Shown here: piece by piece, positions 9,041 to 17,137 of the stretch
Layout: each line of letters opens with the position of its first letter
Position numbering within the stretch: the first letter of the stretch is position 1
From: Streptomyces aureocirculatus
GTDB lineage: Bacteria; Actinomycetota; Actinomycetes; Streptomycetales; Streptomycetaceae
Direction of reading: 5' to 3'
Assembly: GCF_000720475.1 (NCBI RefSeq)
Contig: NZ_JOAP01000020.1
Coordinates: 124,001-188,000, forward strand
DNA: 64,000 nucleotides
Translations under genes and position numbers: made by a program
The notes under the pieces: generated by a model
Database searches by the model: none
Told to the model about the DNA's origin: nothing
What the model saw: the letters and a program-made list of their open reading frames with translations, nothing else

Positions 9041-9829
9041 GTGACCGAACCAGCAGCAGCCAAAGCCGCCAAACCGGCCGTGGATCCCACGGTGGCCCTG
9101 CACCTCGGTGTCGACCGCAGCAGTCCGGTCCCGCTGTACTTCCAGCTCGCGCAGCAACTGGAGGCGGCGATCGAGCGCGGCGCGCTGACGCCGGGCAGCC
9201 TCCTCGGCAATGAGATCGAACTGGCGGGGCGGCTCGGTCTGTCCCGGCCCACCGTGCGGCAGGCCATCCAGTCGCTCGTCGACAAGGGCCTCCTGGTGCG
9301 CCGCCGCGGCGTCGGCACCCAGGTCGTGCACAGCCAGGTCAAGCGCCCCCTGGAGCTCAGCAGCCTCTACGACGACCTGGAGGCGGCCGGACAGCGGCCG
9401 CAGACCCGGGTGCTCCGCAACGTCGTCGAGCCCGCGTCCGCCGAGACCGCGGCGGCGCTCGGTGTCGCCGAGGGCAGCGACGTCCACTTGGTGGAGCGGC
9501 TCAGGCTCGCGCACGGCGAACCGATGGCCCACCTGCGCAACCGCATACCGGCCGGACTCCTCCCGCTCGACACCGAGCGCCTGGAAGCCACCGGCCTCTA
9601 CCGCCTGATGCGGGCCGCGGGCATCACCCTGCACAGCGCGCGCCAGTCCGTGGGCGCCCGCGCCGCCGGAGCCGAGGAGGCCGGGCTGCTCGCCGAGGCC
9701 GAGGGCGCCCCGCTGCTCACCATGCGGCGCACGACCTTCGACGACACCGGGCGCGCCGTCGAGTTCGGCTCGCACGTCTACCGCGCGTCGCGGTACTCCT
9801 TCGAGTTCCAGCTCCTCGTACGGCCATGA
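9041..9829 (+). CDS. GntR-family transcriptional regulator with UTRA effector domain
   Basis: The 262-residue protein has an N-terminal winged helix-turn-helix (PVPLYFQLAQQLEAAIERGA, then LAGRLGLSRPTVRQAIQSLV and a wing RRRGVGTQVV) and a C-terminal UTRA ligand domain (HLVERLRLAHGEPMAHLRNR to the end), the HutC/FarR subfamily layout. It most likely represses the adjoining sugar ABC transporter and is released by a sugar or sugar phosphate. The GTG at 9041 is chosen because the family N-terminus begins shortly after it. There is no Shine-Dalgarno, but TACGCT 11 bases upstream could be a -10 box for a leaderless transcript. The arrangement regulator, binding protein, permease, ATPase, ROK kinase resembles the S. 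coelicolor SCO6256-6260 order as I recall it. Confidence 0.9.
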   Translation: MTEPAAAKAAKPAVDPTVALHLGVDRSSPVPLYFQLAQQLEAAIERGALTPGSLLGNEIELAGRLGLSRPTVRQAIQSLVDKGLLVRRRGVGTQVVHSQVKRPLELSSLYDDLEAAGQRPQTRVLRNVVEPASAETAAALGVAEGSDVHLVERLRLAHGEPMAHLRNRIPAGLLPLDTERLEATGLYRLMRAAGITLHSARQSVGARAAGAEEAGLLAEAEGAPLLTMRRTTFDDTGRAVEFGSHVYRASRYSFEFQLLVRP

Positions 9830-10146
9830 GGGCGCCGGGTACGTCCTGAGCGACTCGTACGGCCGTAAGAATGTTATGACAAAGCCATTGACGTTGCCGC
9901 GCTCCCGCCGTTAGAACTCACCAAGCCGCATCCGGGCGGCCGAAGCCGGGGGTCACGGGCCGTACCACGGGAATGTGCGCCGCCCGCGGTACCCGATGAC
10001 CGCAGTGGTGAGGTGTGTGACCGATACTTGGGCGGCCGGGCCCGGGCTACGGACCCGGCCGCACCGACAGAGCACGGCAAGCACAGCGAGCACGGCGAAC
10101 ACCGGCGAGCACGGCAGACACGGCGAAGCGAGAAGGGCACGGGGAC
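9830..10146. other. Intergenic region upstream of the sugar transporter operon
   Basis: This 317-bp gap carries the operator-like site and promoter at 9871-9917 and otherwise nothing I recognise. The 3' part (10070-10140) is rich in short GCACGGC-type repeats. Confidence 0.5.
9871..9917 (+). promoter_or_regulatory. Operator-like site and promoter of the sugar ABC operon
   Basis: ATGTTATGACAA (9871-9882) matches the palindrome before the regulator gene at 9 of 12 positions. Five bases further on is TTGACG (9888-9893), then 17 bases, then TTAGAA (9911-9916), a good sigma-70-type promoter. A repressor bound here would sit immediately upstream of or over the -35 box. The long 5' leader to 10147 (about 225 nt) is unexplained. 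Confidence 0.55.
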
Positions 10147-11160
10147 GTGGCAAGGGTTGGTACTGGAGTACGTGCGGTGGGTGCCGTCCTTGCGGCGGTG
10201 CTCGGAGCGTCCCTCGTGGGATGCAGCAGCACCGGAGGCAAGCGGGCCGAGGACGCGCGCAAGGCGTCGCAGGCGCGGGGCAAGGCGGCGGTGAGCACAC
10301 CCCGCTGGACCTTCGCGATGATCACGCACTCGGGTGACGGCGACACGTTCTGGGACATCGTCCAGAACGGCGCCAAGGAGGCGGCGCGCAAGGACAACAT
10401 CAACTTCCTGTACTCCCACCACGACGAGGCGCAGCAGCAGGCGCAGCTCGTCGACGCCGCCGTCGACAAGAAGGTCGACGGCATCATCGTCACGCTGGCC
10501 AAGCCCGACGCGATGAAGGCCGCCGTCGCGCGGGCCCGCAAGGCCGGGATCCCGGTGGTGACCGTGAACTCGGGCTCGGCGGAGTCCAAGAAGTTCGGCG
10601 CCCTGACCCATATCGGCCAGGACGAGACGATCGCGGGCGAGGCCGTCGGCGACGAGCTGAACAAGCGCGGCAGGAAGAAGGCCCTGTGCATCCTGCACGA
10701 GCAGGGCAACGTGGGCCACGAGCAGCGCTGCGACGGCGCCAAGAAGACGTTCGAGGGCGAGATGAAGAACCTGTACGTCGAGGGCACCAACATGCCCGAC
10801 GTGCAGTCCTCCATCGAGGCCAAGCTCCAGTCCGACCGGGACATCGACGCGGTGCTCACCCTCGGCGCGCCGTTCGCCGACACGGCCGTGAAGGCCAAGG
10901 AGGGCGCGGACAGCAAGGCGGAGGTCGACACCTTCGACCTGAACGAGAAGGTCGCCGGGGGTCTGAAGTCCGGCAAGCTCGGCTTCGCCGTCGACCAGCA
11001 GCCCTACCTCCAGGGCTACGAGGCCGTGGACCTGCTGTGGCTGTACCGCTACAACGCCGACGTCCTCGGCGGCGGCAAGCCCGTCCTCACCGGACCGCAG
11101 ATCATCACCAAGGACCAGGCTTCCGAGCTGGAGGACTACGCGAAGCGAGGGACCCGATGA
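10147..11160 (+). CDS. Sugar ABC transporter substrate-binding lipoprotein
   Basis: The 337-residue protein has a lipoprotein signal with lipobox L-V-G-C at Cys26. It is followed by a periplasmic-binding-protein-like (ribose/xylose type, Peripla_BP_4) fold: FAMITHSGDGDTFWDIVQNG, QLVDAAVDKKVDGIIVT, AGIPVVTVNSG, DIDAVLTLGAPFADTAV and GFAVDQQPYLQGYEAVDLLW. It captures a sugar outside the cell and delivers it to the downstream permease. The GTG start has GGGGA seven bases upstream. It overlaps the permease gene by four bases (ATGA), so the two are translationally coupled. The substrate cannot be named from the sequence. Confidence 0.93.
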   Translation: MARVGTGVRAVGAVLAAVLGASLVGCSSTGGKRAEDARKASQARGKAAVSTPRWTFAMITHSGDGDTFWDIVQNGAKEAARKDNINFLYSHHDEAQQQAQLVDAAVDKKVDGIIVTLAKPDAMKAAVARARKAGIPVVTVNSGSAESKKFGALTHIGQDETIAGEAVGDELNKRGRKKALCILHEQGNVGHEQRCDGAKKTFEGEMKNLYVEGTNMPDVQSSIEAKLQSDRDIDAVLTLGAPFADTAVKAKEGADSKAEVDTFDLNEKVAGGLKSGKLGFAVDQQPYLQGYEAVDLLWLYRYNADVLGGGKPVLTGPQIITKDQASELEDYAKRGTR

Positions 11161-12215
11161 GCACCACCGCCCCCGCCCCCGCACCGGGGAAGCCGGCGGC
11201 CGACGAACGGCTCCTGAAGACCTCGCCGCTGAAGAAGTTCCTCGGCCGGCCCGAGCTTGGCTCCGTCGTGGGCGCCGTCGCGGTGTTCCTGTTCTTCGCG
11301 GTCGTCGCCGACAGCTTCCTGCGCACCACGAGCCTCGCCACGGTCCTGTACGCGGCCTCCACCATCGGCATCATGGCGGTGCCGGTGGCGCTGCTGATGA
11401 TCGGCGGCGAGTTCGACCTGTCGGCGGGCGTCATGGTCACGACGTCCGCGCTGATCTCATCGATGTTCAGCTACCAGATGACCGCCAACATCTGGGTCGG
11501 CGTCGGTGTGTCCCTGCTCGCCACCCTCGCCATCGGTGTCTTCAACGGCGTCATGCTGATCCGCACCGACCCACCCAGCTTCATCATCACGCTCGGCACC
11601 TTCCTGATGCTCACGGGCATGAACCTGGGCTTCACCAAGCTGATCAGCGGCACCGTCTCCACCAAGTCGATCTCCGACATGGAGGGCTTCACGTCCGCGA
11701 AGGACGTGTTCGCCTCGACGATCACCGTCGGTGGTGTCGACTTCAAGATCACCATCGTGTGGTGGCTCGCGATGATCGCGGTCGCCACCTGGATCCTGCT
11801 TCGCACCCGCGCCGGTAACTGGATCTTCGCGGTCGGCGGCGGTGAGCAGGCGGCCCGCGCGGTCGGCGTCCCGGTCGGCCGGACCAAGATCGGCCTGTAT
11901 ATGGGTGTCGCCTTCGGCGCCTGGGTCTCCGGCCAGCACCTGCTCTTCAACTACGACGTCGTCCAGTCCGGCGAGGGCGTCGGCAACGAGCTGATCTACA
12001 TCATCGCGGCCGTCATCGGCGGCTGTCTGATCACCGGTGGCTACGGCTCGGCGGTCGGTGCCGCGGTGGGCGCCCTGATCTTCGGCATGACCAGCAAGGG
12101 CATCGTGTACGCCGAGTGGAACCCGGACTGGTTCAAGTTCTTCCTCGGAGCGATGCTGCTCCTCGCGACCCTGCTCAACGCGTGGGTCCGCAAGCGTGCG
12201 GAGGCGACGAAATGA
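11157..12215 (+). CDS. Sugar ABC transporter permease (RbsC/BPD_transp_2 family)
   Basis: This 352-residue integral membrane protein has many hydrophobic helices. The family segment [20 protein letters not shown] corresponds to the G-DLSVG signature of ribose/xylose-type permeases, and [20 protein letters not shown] matches the conserved cytoplasmic G-N-A-R-GV loop. It forms the membrane channel for the binding protein encoded just upstream. The ATG at 11157 overlaps the previous stop (ATGA), and its own stop overlaps the ATPase start in the same way, making a compact operon. Confidence 0.93.
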   Translation: MSTTAPAPAPGKPAADERLLKTSPLKKFLGRPELGSVVGAVAVFLFFAVVADSFLRTTSLATVLYAASTIGIMAVPVALLMIGGEFDLSAGVMVTTSALISSMFSYQMTANIWVGVGVSLLATLAIGVFNGVMLIRTDPPSFIITLGTFLMLTGMNLGFTKLISGTVSTKSISDMEGFTSAKDVFASTITVGGVDFKITIVWWLAMIAVATWILLRTRAGNWIFAVGGGEQAARAVGVPVGRTKIGLYMGVAFGAWVSGQHLLFNYDVVQSGEGVGNELIYIIAAVIGGCLITGGYGSAVGAAVGALIFGMTSKGIVYAEWNPDWFKFFLGAMLLLATLLNAWVRKRAEATK

Positions 12216-13054
12216 CGACCGAGGCCGCCCCCGAGGTCACGAAAGGCCCCGCCGACCGCACGCCGCTGGTCGAGCTCGACGGCGTCAGCAAGTACTACGG
12301 CAACATCCGCGCCCTCGAAGGGGTCTCCCTGGAGGTGCACGCGGGGGAGATCTCGTGCGTCCTCGGTGACAACGGCGCGGGCAAGTCTACGTTGATCAAG
12401 ATCATCGCGGGTCTGCACCAGCACGACGCGGGAACCTTCCGCATCGAGGGTGAGGAGACCCGGCTCTCCAGCCCCCGCGAGGCCCTGGACCGCGGTATCG
12501 CCACTGTCTACCAGGACCTGGCCGTCGTCCCGCTGATGCCGGTCTGGCGGAACTTCTTCCTCGGCTCCGAGCCGACGAAGGGGGCCGGTCCTTTCAAGCG
12601 CCTGGACGTCGAGGCCATGCGCAGGATCACGCACGCCGAGCTGCTGCGCATGGGCATCGACCTCCGCGACGTCGACCAGCCCATCGGCACGCTGTCCGGC
12701 GGTGAGCGCCAGTGCGTGGCGATCGCCCGTGCCGTGTACTTCGGCGCGAAGGTTCTCGTCCTTGACGAGCCGACGGCGGCTCTTGGCGTGAAGCAGTCCG
12801 GCGTCGTCCTCAAGTACGTCGCCGCCGCGCGTGACGCCGGGCTCGGCGTGGTCCTCATCACCCACAACCCGCACCACGCGTACCTGGTCGGGAACCGTTT
12901 CGTGCTCCTCAAACGAGGCGCGATGTCCGGCTCCCATACGCGAGCCGAGATCTCCCTGGACGAGCTGACCCGCCAGATGGCGGGGGGCTCCGAGCTCGAT
13001 GACCTCCGTCACGAGCTTGAGCGGGCTCCGGAGCCTGGGCTGGGCGCTCCCTAG
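12212..13054 (+). CDS. Sugar ABC transporter ATP-binding protein (single domain)
   Basis: The 280-residue ATPase has Walker [11 protein letters not shown]-loop VYQDLAV, signature LSGGERQ, Walker B VLVLDEPT and switch His in LITHN. Unlike RbsA/XylG it has one nucleotide-binding domain, so it should act as a homodimer with the upstream permease. The start ATG at 12212 overlaps the permease stop by four bases. It is the last gene before the 118-bp repeat block, which may act as the transcriptional end. Confidence 0.94.
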   Translation: MTTEAAPEVTKGPADRTPLVELDGVSKYYGNIRALEGVSLEVHAGEISCVLGDNGAGKSTLIKIIAGLHQHDAGTFRIEGEETRLSSPREALDRGIATVYQDLAVVPLMPVWRNFFLGSEPTKGAGPFKRLDVEAMRRITHAELLRMGIDLRDVDQPIGTLSGGERQCVAIARAVYFGAKVLVLDEPTAALGVKQSGVVLKYVAAARDAGLGVVLITHNPHHAYLVGNRFVLLKRGAMSGSHTRAEISLDELTRQMAGGSELDDLRHELERAPEPGLGAP

Positions 13055-13072
13055 GGGGCGTGGGGGCGCCCC

Positions 13073-13458
13073 GTCAGGGGCGCGGGGAACGGCGCGCTCA
13101 GCCCGAGAAAACCCGCGGTCGCGTCTGCTGAGTGCCCCGCAGGCGCGTCTGCGGCTTGTCGGTGGCTGGCCGCGCAGTTCCTCGCGCCCCTTGGGGGGTA
13201 TCGGGGGCGTCCCGTCAGGGGCGCGGGGAACGGCGCGCTCAGCCCGAGAAAACCCGCGGTCGCGTCTGCTGAGTGCCCCGCAGACGCGTCTGCGGGTTGT
13301 TGGGGGCTGGCCGCGCAGTTCCCCGCGCCCCTTTGGGGCCGTCAGGGGCGCGGGGAACGGCGCGCTTAGCCCGAGAAAACCCGCAGTCGCGTCTGCTGAG
13401 TGCCCCGCAGGCGCGTCTGCGGGTTGTTGGTGGCTGGGCGCGCAGTTCCCCGCGCCCC
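13073..13458. repeat. Three copies of a 118-bp GC-rich dyad repeat
   Basis: Copies lie at 13073-13190, 13214-13331 and 13341-13458, each 118 bp and differing at only a few positions. Each starts GTCAGGGGCGCGGGGAACGG and ends with CGCGCAGTTCC-CGCGCCCC, so the ends are an imperfect inverted repeat and each copy can fold into a long hairpin. The interior contains GCGTCTGCTGAGTGCCCCGC. Elements with this GGGGCGCGGGGAAC core are widespread between genes in Streptomyces as I recall. Here they separate the transporter genes from the kinase and may insulate or terminate transcription. Confidence 0.85.
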
Positions 13459-13550
13459 GGGGGGAACCGGGGGTGCCCCCCGCCCGGGGGTGCGGGGCGG
13501 CCAGGTCCCCGTTGTGCGCGCCCCCGCGAGCGTGAGGCAGAATCGGCGCG

Positions 13551-14708
13551 ATGAGCACCTACCGCGACCTCACGCACCGCGGCTCCGCCCGAGCCACCGT
13601 TCTGCGGACCGTGGGCACGCGTGAGCGCCGTTCGCATCTGACGGCGCCGCGCGTCCCCACCGTCGGCATCGACATCGGCGGCACGAAGGTGATGGCGGGC
13701 GTCGTCGACGCCGACGGCAACATCCTGGAGACGCTGCGCACGGAGACGCCGGACAAGTCCAAGAGCCCGAGGGTGGTCGAGGACACCATCGTGGAGCTGG
13801 TCCTGGACCTGTCCGACCGGCACGACGTGCACGCCGTCGGCATCGGCGCCGCGGGCTGGGTCGACGCCGACCGCAACCGCGTCCTGTTCGCCCCGCACCT
13901 GTCCTGGCGGAACGAACCCCTGCGGGACCGGATCTCCGGGCGCCTCGCCGTGCCCGTCATGGTGGACAACGACGCGAACACCGCCGCCTGGGCGGAGTGG
14001 CGCTTCGGCGCGGGCCGCGGTGAGGACCACCTCGTCATGATCACGCTCGGTACCGGCATCGGCGGCGCGATCCTGGAGGACGGCCAGGTCAAGCGGGGCA
14101 AGTTCGGCGTCGCGGGTGAATTCGGCCATATGCAGGTCGTCCCGGGCGGCCACCGCTGCCCGTGCGGCAACCGCGGCTGCTGGGAGCAGTACAGCTCCGG
14201 TAACGCCCTGGTCCGCGAGGCCCGCGAGATGGCGGCAGCCGACTCCCCGGTGGCGTACGGCATCGTCGAGCGGGTCAAGGGGAACATCCCCGACATCACA
14301 GGCCCGCTCATCACCGAACTCGCCCGCGAGGGCGACGCCATGTGCGTCGAGCTGCTCCAGGACATCGGCCAGTGGCTCGGCGTCGGCATCGCCAACCTCG
14401 CCGCCGCCCTCGACCCGTCCTGCTTCGTCATCGGCGGCGGCGTGAGCGCCGCCGACGACCTGCTGATCGGCCCCGCCAGGGACGCCTTCCGCCGCCACCT
14501 CACCGGCCGCGGCTACCGCCCCGAGGCCCGCATCGCCCGCGCCCAGCTCGGCCCCGAGGCGGGCATGGTGGGCGCCGCCGACCTGGCCCGCCTGGTCGCC
14601 CGCCGCTTCCGCCGCGCCAACCGCCGCCGCGTCGAGCGCTATGAACGCTACGAGCGTTACGCCGAGGCCCGCCGCACCAACGACCGCACCGCCCAGGGAT
14701 CCCAGTAG
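13551..14708 (+). CDS. ROK-family sugar kinase
   Basis: The 385-residue kinase has the ATP-binding GIDIGGTKVMAGVVD near residue 40, the catalytic region VMVDNDANTAAWAEWRFG, LGTGIGGAI, and the ROK zinc motif with GEFGHMQVVPGGHRCPCGNRG. The His and three Cys ligands (C-x-C-x4-C) are all present, so it is catalytically competent. It probably phosphorylates the sugar imported by the adjacent ABC system. The N-terminus carries about 35 extra basic residues and the C-terminus has a very Arg-rich tail with an ERYERYERY repeat, neither part of the usual ROK core. The Shine-Dalgarno is weak (GAGG 17 bases upstream). It is followed without a gap by the next gene. Confidence 0.92.
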   Translation: MSTYRDLTHRGSARATVLRTVGTRERRSHLTAPRVPTVGIDIGGTKVMAGVVDADGNILETLRTETPDKSKSPRVVEDTIVELVLDLSDRHDVHAVGIGAAGWVDADRNRVLFAPHLSWRNEPLRDRISGRLAVPVMVDNDANTAAWAEWRFGAGRGEDHLVMITLGTGIGGAILEDGQVKRGKFGVAGEFGHMQVVPGGHRCPCGNRGCWEQYSSGNALVREAREMAAADSPVAYGIVERVKGNIPDITGPLITELAREGDAMCVELLQDIGQWLGVGIANLAAALDPSCFVIGGGVSAADDLLIGPARDAFRRHLTGRGYRPEARIARAQLGPEAGMVGAADLARLVARRFRRANRRRVERYERYERYAEARRTNDRTAQGSQ

Positions 14709-15320
14709 ATGACCGTGCCCCGCCAGCCCTCGTCCCCGGACCTGCCCGGCAGGTCCGGCCCCGGTGACGGGGAGCGGCAGCGTCCCCCCGAGGACCGCCG
14801 TCACATGATCCGCCGCCGCTGGCTCACGGCGACGACCATCGTGCTGCTCATCGGCGTACCCGCCGTGTATCTGCTGATCTCGGCGAACCAGAGCCGCAAC
14901 AGCGGCCGCGACAAGGAGAAGAAGTACTCCGCGACCGGCCTCACCGCGGGCTGGCCCTCCAAGGTGCAGCGCCGTCTCTACGACGTGCCGGTCCCGCCGT
15001 ACTCCGAAGAGGTCGCCTACTACGAGACGAACAACTGGCGCACAAGCCGTCTCTACGTCCAGTTCCTCACCAGCAACGAGGGCCTGGACGAGTTCCTCAA
15101 GCAGACCGGCACCGGCAAGGGCGTCGGCGCCCTGAAGGCGGACGACATCACCATCAGCAAGCGTGACCGCAACGTCGTCGGCTGGGAGTTCACAGGACCC
15201 GGCCCCTGGCTCGGCCTCTCGCACGAGATGAAGAACCCGACACCCACCCAGGACATCGTGGTCAACCGCTCCAACCCGCACCATCCGATGGTGTACGTGG
15301 TGTCGACGACGACGCCGTAG
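14709..15320 (+). CDS. Conserved membrane-anchored protein of unknown function
   Basis: The 203-residue protein has a Pro/Arg-rich N-terminus, one transmembrane helix at about residues 38-60 (WLTATTIVLLIGVPAVYLLI) and an extracytoplasmic domain of about 140 residues ending VYVVSTTTP. I recognise no catalytic motif or named domain. It begins one codon after the kinase stop, so it is probably co-transcribed and may be a membrane partner of the sugar system or simply a neighbour. Confidence 0.75.
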   Translation: MTVPRQPSSPDLPGRSGPGDGERQRPPEDRRHMIRRRWLTATTIVLLIGVPAVYLLISANQSRNSGRDKEKKYSATGLTAGWPSKVQRRLYDVPVPPYSEEVAYYETNNWRTSRLYVQFLTSNEGLDEFLKQTGTGKGVGALKADDITISKRDRNVVGWEFTGPGPWLGLSHEMKNPTPTQDIVVNRSNPHHPMVYVVSTTTP

Positions 15321-15374
15321 CGCGCGGCGGGCGGCACATCGGCCGAGGCCGTGGCGGGTTCCGTCGCGGCCTCG

Positions 15375-15380
15375 TAGCAT
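15375..15380 (+). promoter_or_regulatory. -10 box TAGCAT for a leaderless leader ORF
   Basis: TAGCAT ends six bases before the ATG at 15387, which places the expected transcription start at or next to the ATG. Translation would then be leaderless. No good -35 box is visible. Confidence 0.45.
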
Positions 15381-15386
15381 GTCGCC

Positions 15387-15461
15387 ATGGTCCTCAGCCG
15401 TCGCAGCCCTGTCACCGGTGCCCTCAAGGCCCGCGCGCTGCCGTCGCACGGCTGTTGTTGA
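15387..15461 (+). CDS. Leader peptide ending Cys-Cys, possible cysteine sensor
   Basis: This is a 24-codon ORF, MVLSRRSPVTGALKARAL followed by PSHGCC and a stop. It has no Shine-Dalgarno but a -10 box at the right distance for a leaderless transcript. Two consecutive Cys codons immediately before the stop, upstream of a sulfur-type oxidoreductase gene, fit the actinobacterial cysteine-attenuation leaders described in mycobacteria. In those, ribosome progress over Cys codons senses cysteine supply and controls the downstream gene. That role is inferred here. Only two Cys codons are present, so sensing would be modest, and it could be a chance ORF. Confidence 0.5.
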   Translation: MVLSRRSPVTGALKARALPSHGCC

Positions 15462-15508
15462 TCCTCCCGGCTTTCGTTCCCGTGGCTCCCCGTAGCTCCC
15501 GGTAGGTC

Positions 15509-15532
15509 CGCGTAGCCGACCGCGGCTACGCG
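15509..15532 (+). promoter_or_regulatory. Leader hairpin between Cys leader ORF and molybdoenzyme gene
   Basis: CGCGTAGCC (15509-15517) pairs perfectly with GGCTACGCG (15524-15532) around a six-base loop, 48 bases after the leader ORF stop. It has no T tract, so an anti-ribosome-binding or Rho-related role is more likely than intrinsic termination. Confidence 0.45.
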
Positions 15533-15640
15533 AGTTCGTCGCAGCTCCAGGTCCTTCCCGCGTGCCAGTCGTTCTGTAGGCGGCACGCGGCACTTCGCGT
15601 ACCCACGAGACCGACGCGACCTTGGCGGAAGGTTGATCCG

Positions 15641-17005
15641 ATGACCCCAAGCACCCCAAGCACCCCGACGACCCCGAAAACCACAGGGGCACTGGCGACC
15701 CCCACGGCCACGGCGAACTCGGCCGAGCCGCTCGACGAAGCCGCGTACGACCGCCGCCGGTTGCGGCAATGGTTCGCGGGCGAGGCCCGGGCCGCGGGCG
15801 TGGCCCGCCGCGACGTCCTGCGCCTCGCCGGCGTCGCGGGCCTCGCCGCGACCGTCCCCACCCTGGGCGGCGGCCTCCCGCACGCCCACGCCGTCACTCC
15901 CCCCGGCTCCGCTCCCGGAATTGCTCCGGGCATCGTCAAACCGCTTCCCGACGACGTGTTCACCGTACGCGGCACCAACGCCGAGACCCGCTTCGAGGCG
16001 CTCGCGGCGACCGGCCACCTGACCCCCGCCTCGCACTTCTTCGTCCGCAACCACACCACGACGCCCCGCCTCGACGCCGACACCTGGCGCCTGACGGTCT
16101 GGGGCGACGGACTCACCGGCGGCGCGCGCGAGTTCACCCTCGCCGAACTGAAGCGGCTGCCGTCGACCTCGCGCACGGCGTTCGTGGAGTGCGCGGGCAA
16201 CGGCCGCGGTCTCTTCACCACCCAGCAGGGCCAGCAGGTGTCCGGCACGGCCTGGACGCTCGGCGCCGTCGGCCAGGCGCACTGGCGCGGCGTCCGCCTG
16301 GCCGACGTGCTGCGCCGGGCGGGCCTCGCGCGTCACGCGGTGGACGTCATGCCCCGCGGCCTCGACGACGACTACATCACCGCGGACGGCACCCGCCTCG
16401 GCCGCGTGCGCCGCCCGCTGCCGCTCGCCAAGGCCCTGGACGACGTACTCCTCGCGTACGAGATGAACGGCGAGCCGCTGCCGCCCGACCACGGGCACCC
16501 GGTGCGCGTCGTCGTGCCGTCCTGGATCGGCATCGCCTCCGTGAAGTGGGTCGGCGACATCGAGGTGTCGGCGACGCCCCTCTTCTCGCCCTGGAACACC
16601 GACTTCTACCGCCTCTTCGGCCCCGGCCACTCGCCGCGGGGCTCCGGCCCCCTCACCCGCCAGACCCTCAAGTCGGCCTTCGAGCTGCCGTGGAACGCGC
16701 ACTTCGAGGCCGGGTTCCGGCACCGCCTGACGGGCCGCTCCTGGTCGGGCGGCGGCGCCGTCGACCGCGTCGAGGTCAGCACCGACCACGGCGGCACCTG
16801 GCACCGCGTCCGCCTGCACGACGTACCGCGGCACGGTAGCTGGGTCCGCTGGTCCGCCGACTGGCACCCCCGCGCCCCCGGCCCCACCGTGCTGCTCGCC
16901 CGCACCACGGACACCACCGGCCGCACCCAGCAGGCCACAACCGCGCACAACACCCAGGGCTACCTGTTCGACGCGGTGGTGCGGCACCCGGTGACGGTGG
17001 GTTGA
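15641..17005 (+). CDS. Sulfite-oxidase-family molybdopterin oxidoreductase, Tat-exported
   Basis: The 454-residue protein has a twin-arginine region (ARRDVLRLAGVAGLAATVPT) after a Thr/Pro-rich N-terminus. The oxidoreductase molybdopterin-binding domain follows (HFFVRNHTTTPRLDADTWRL, FTLAELKRLPS) with the Mo-ligand cysteine in FVECAGNGRG. The C-terminal Mo-co dimerisation domain (GGGAVDRVEVSTDHGGTWHR) is complete. There is no heme or cytochrome domain, so electrons go to a separate carrier. Members oxidise sulfite or reduce S/N-oxides; the exact substrate is unknown. The ATG at 15641 has GGAAGG nine bases upstream. The leader ORF and hairpin upstream suggest sulfur-responsive control. Confidence 0.9.
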   Translation: MTPSTPSTPTTPKTTGALATPTATANSAEPLDEAAYDRRRLRQWFAGEARAAGVARRDVLRLAGVAGLAATVPTLGGGLPHAHAVTPPGSAPGIAPGIVKPLPDDVFTVRGTNAETRFEALAATGHLTPASHFFVRNHTTTPRLDADTWRLTVWGDGLTGGAREFTLAELKRLPSTSRTAFVECAGNGRGLFTTQQGQQVSGTAWTLGAVGQAHWRGVRLADVLRRAGLARHAVDVMPRGLDDDYITADGTRLGRVRRPLPLAKALDDVLLAYEMNGEPLPPDHGHPVRVVVPSWIGIASVKWVGDIEVSATPLFSPWNTDFYRLFGPGHSPRGSGPLTRQTLKSAFELPWNAHFEAGFRHRLTGRSWSGGGAVDRVEVSTDHGGTWHRVRLHDVPRHGSWVRWSADWHPRAPGPTVLLARTTDTTGRTQQATTAHNTQGYLFDAVVRHPVTVG

Positions 17006-17010
17006 ACCAT

Positions 17011-17115
17011 ATGAAGCGCATGAAGCGCATGAAGCGCATGAAGCGCATGAAGCGCATGAAGCGCATGAACCGCATGAAGGTCACGAAGCGTGTGAGGCGC
17101 ATTGAGGGAAATTGA
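17011..17115 (+). repeat. ATGAAGCGC minisatellite, seven 9-bp units, also an open frame (Met-Lys-Arg)n
   Basis: ATGAAGCGC is repeated six times without change (17011-17064), followed by ATGAACCGC (17065-17073) and a degenerate continuation to a TGA at 17113-17115. Read as protein it is a 34-residue, extremely basic Met-Lys-Arg repeat peptide. It sits between two convergent genes (stops at 17005 and 17138). There is no ribosome binding site, so I regard it as a slippage-prone minisatellite rather than a gene. Confidence 0.8.
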
Positions 17116-17137
17116 GTGAAGGGGCGGGTGCGGGGCC

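Larger units (their letters stand above)
15321..15640. other. Leader region of the molybdoenzyme gene
   Basis: This 320-bp gap holds a probable -10 box at 15375-15380, a 24-codon leader ORF ending Cys-Cys-stop at 15387-15461 and a 9-bp perfect hairpin at 15509-15532. Together they look like an attenuation-type leader for the downstream sulfite-oxidase-like gene. Confidence 0.5.

Noticed and set aside
13239..15692. Minus-strand open frame of more than 800 codons over the repeat block, ROK kinase and following gene
   Set aside because: It spans three tandem DNA repeats and two good plus-strand genes, with no recognisable domain.
17011..17073. Possible CRISPR array
   Set aside because: The 9-bp units are directly contiguous with no spacers; this is a minisatellite.
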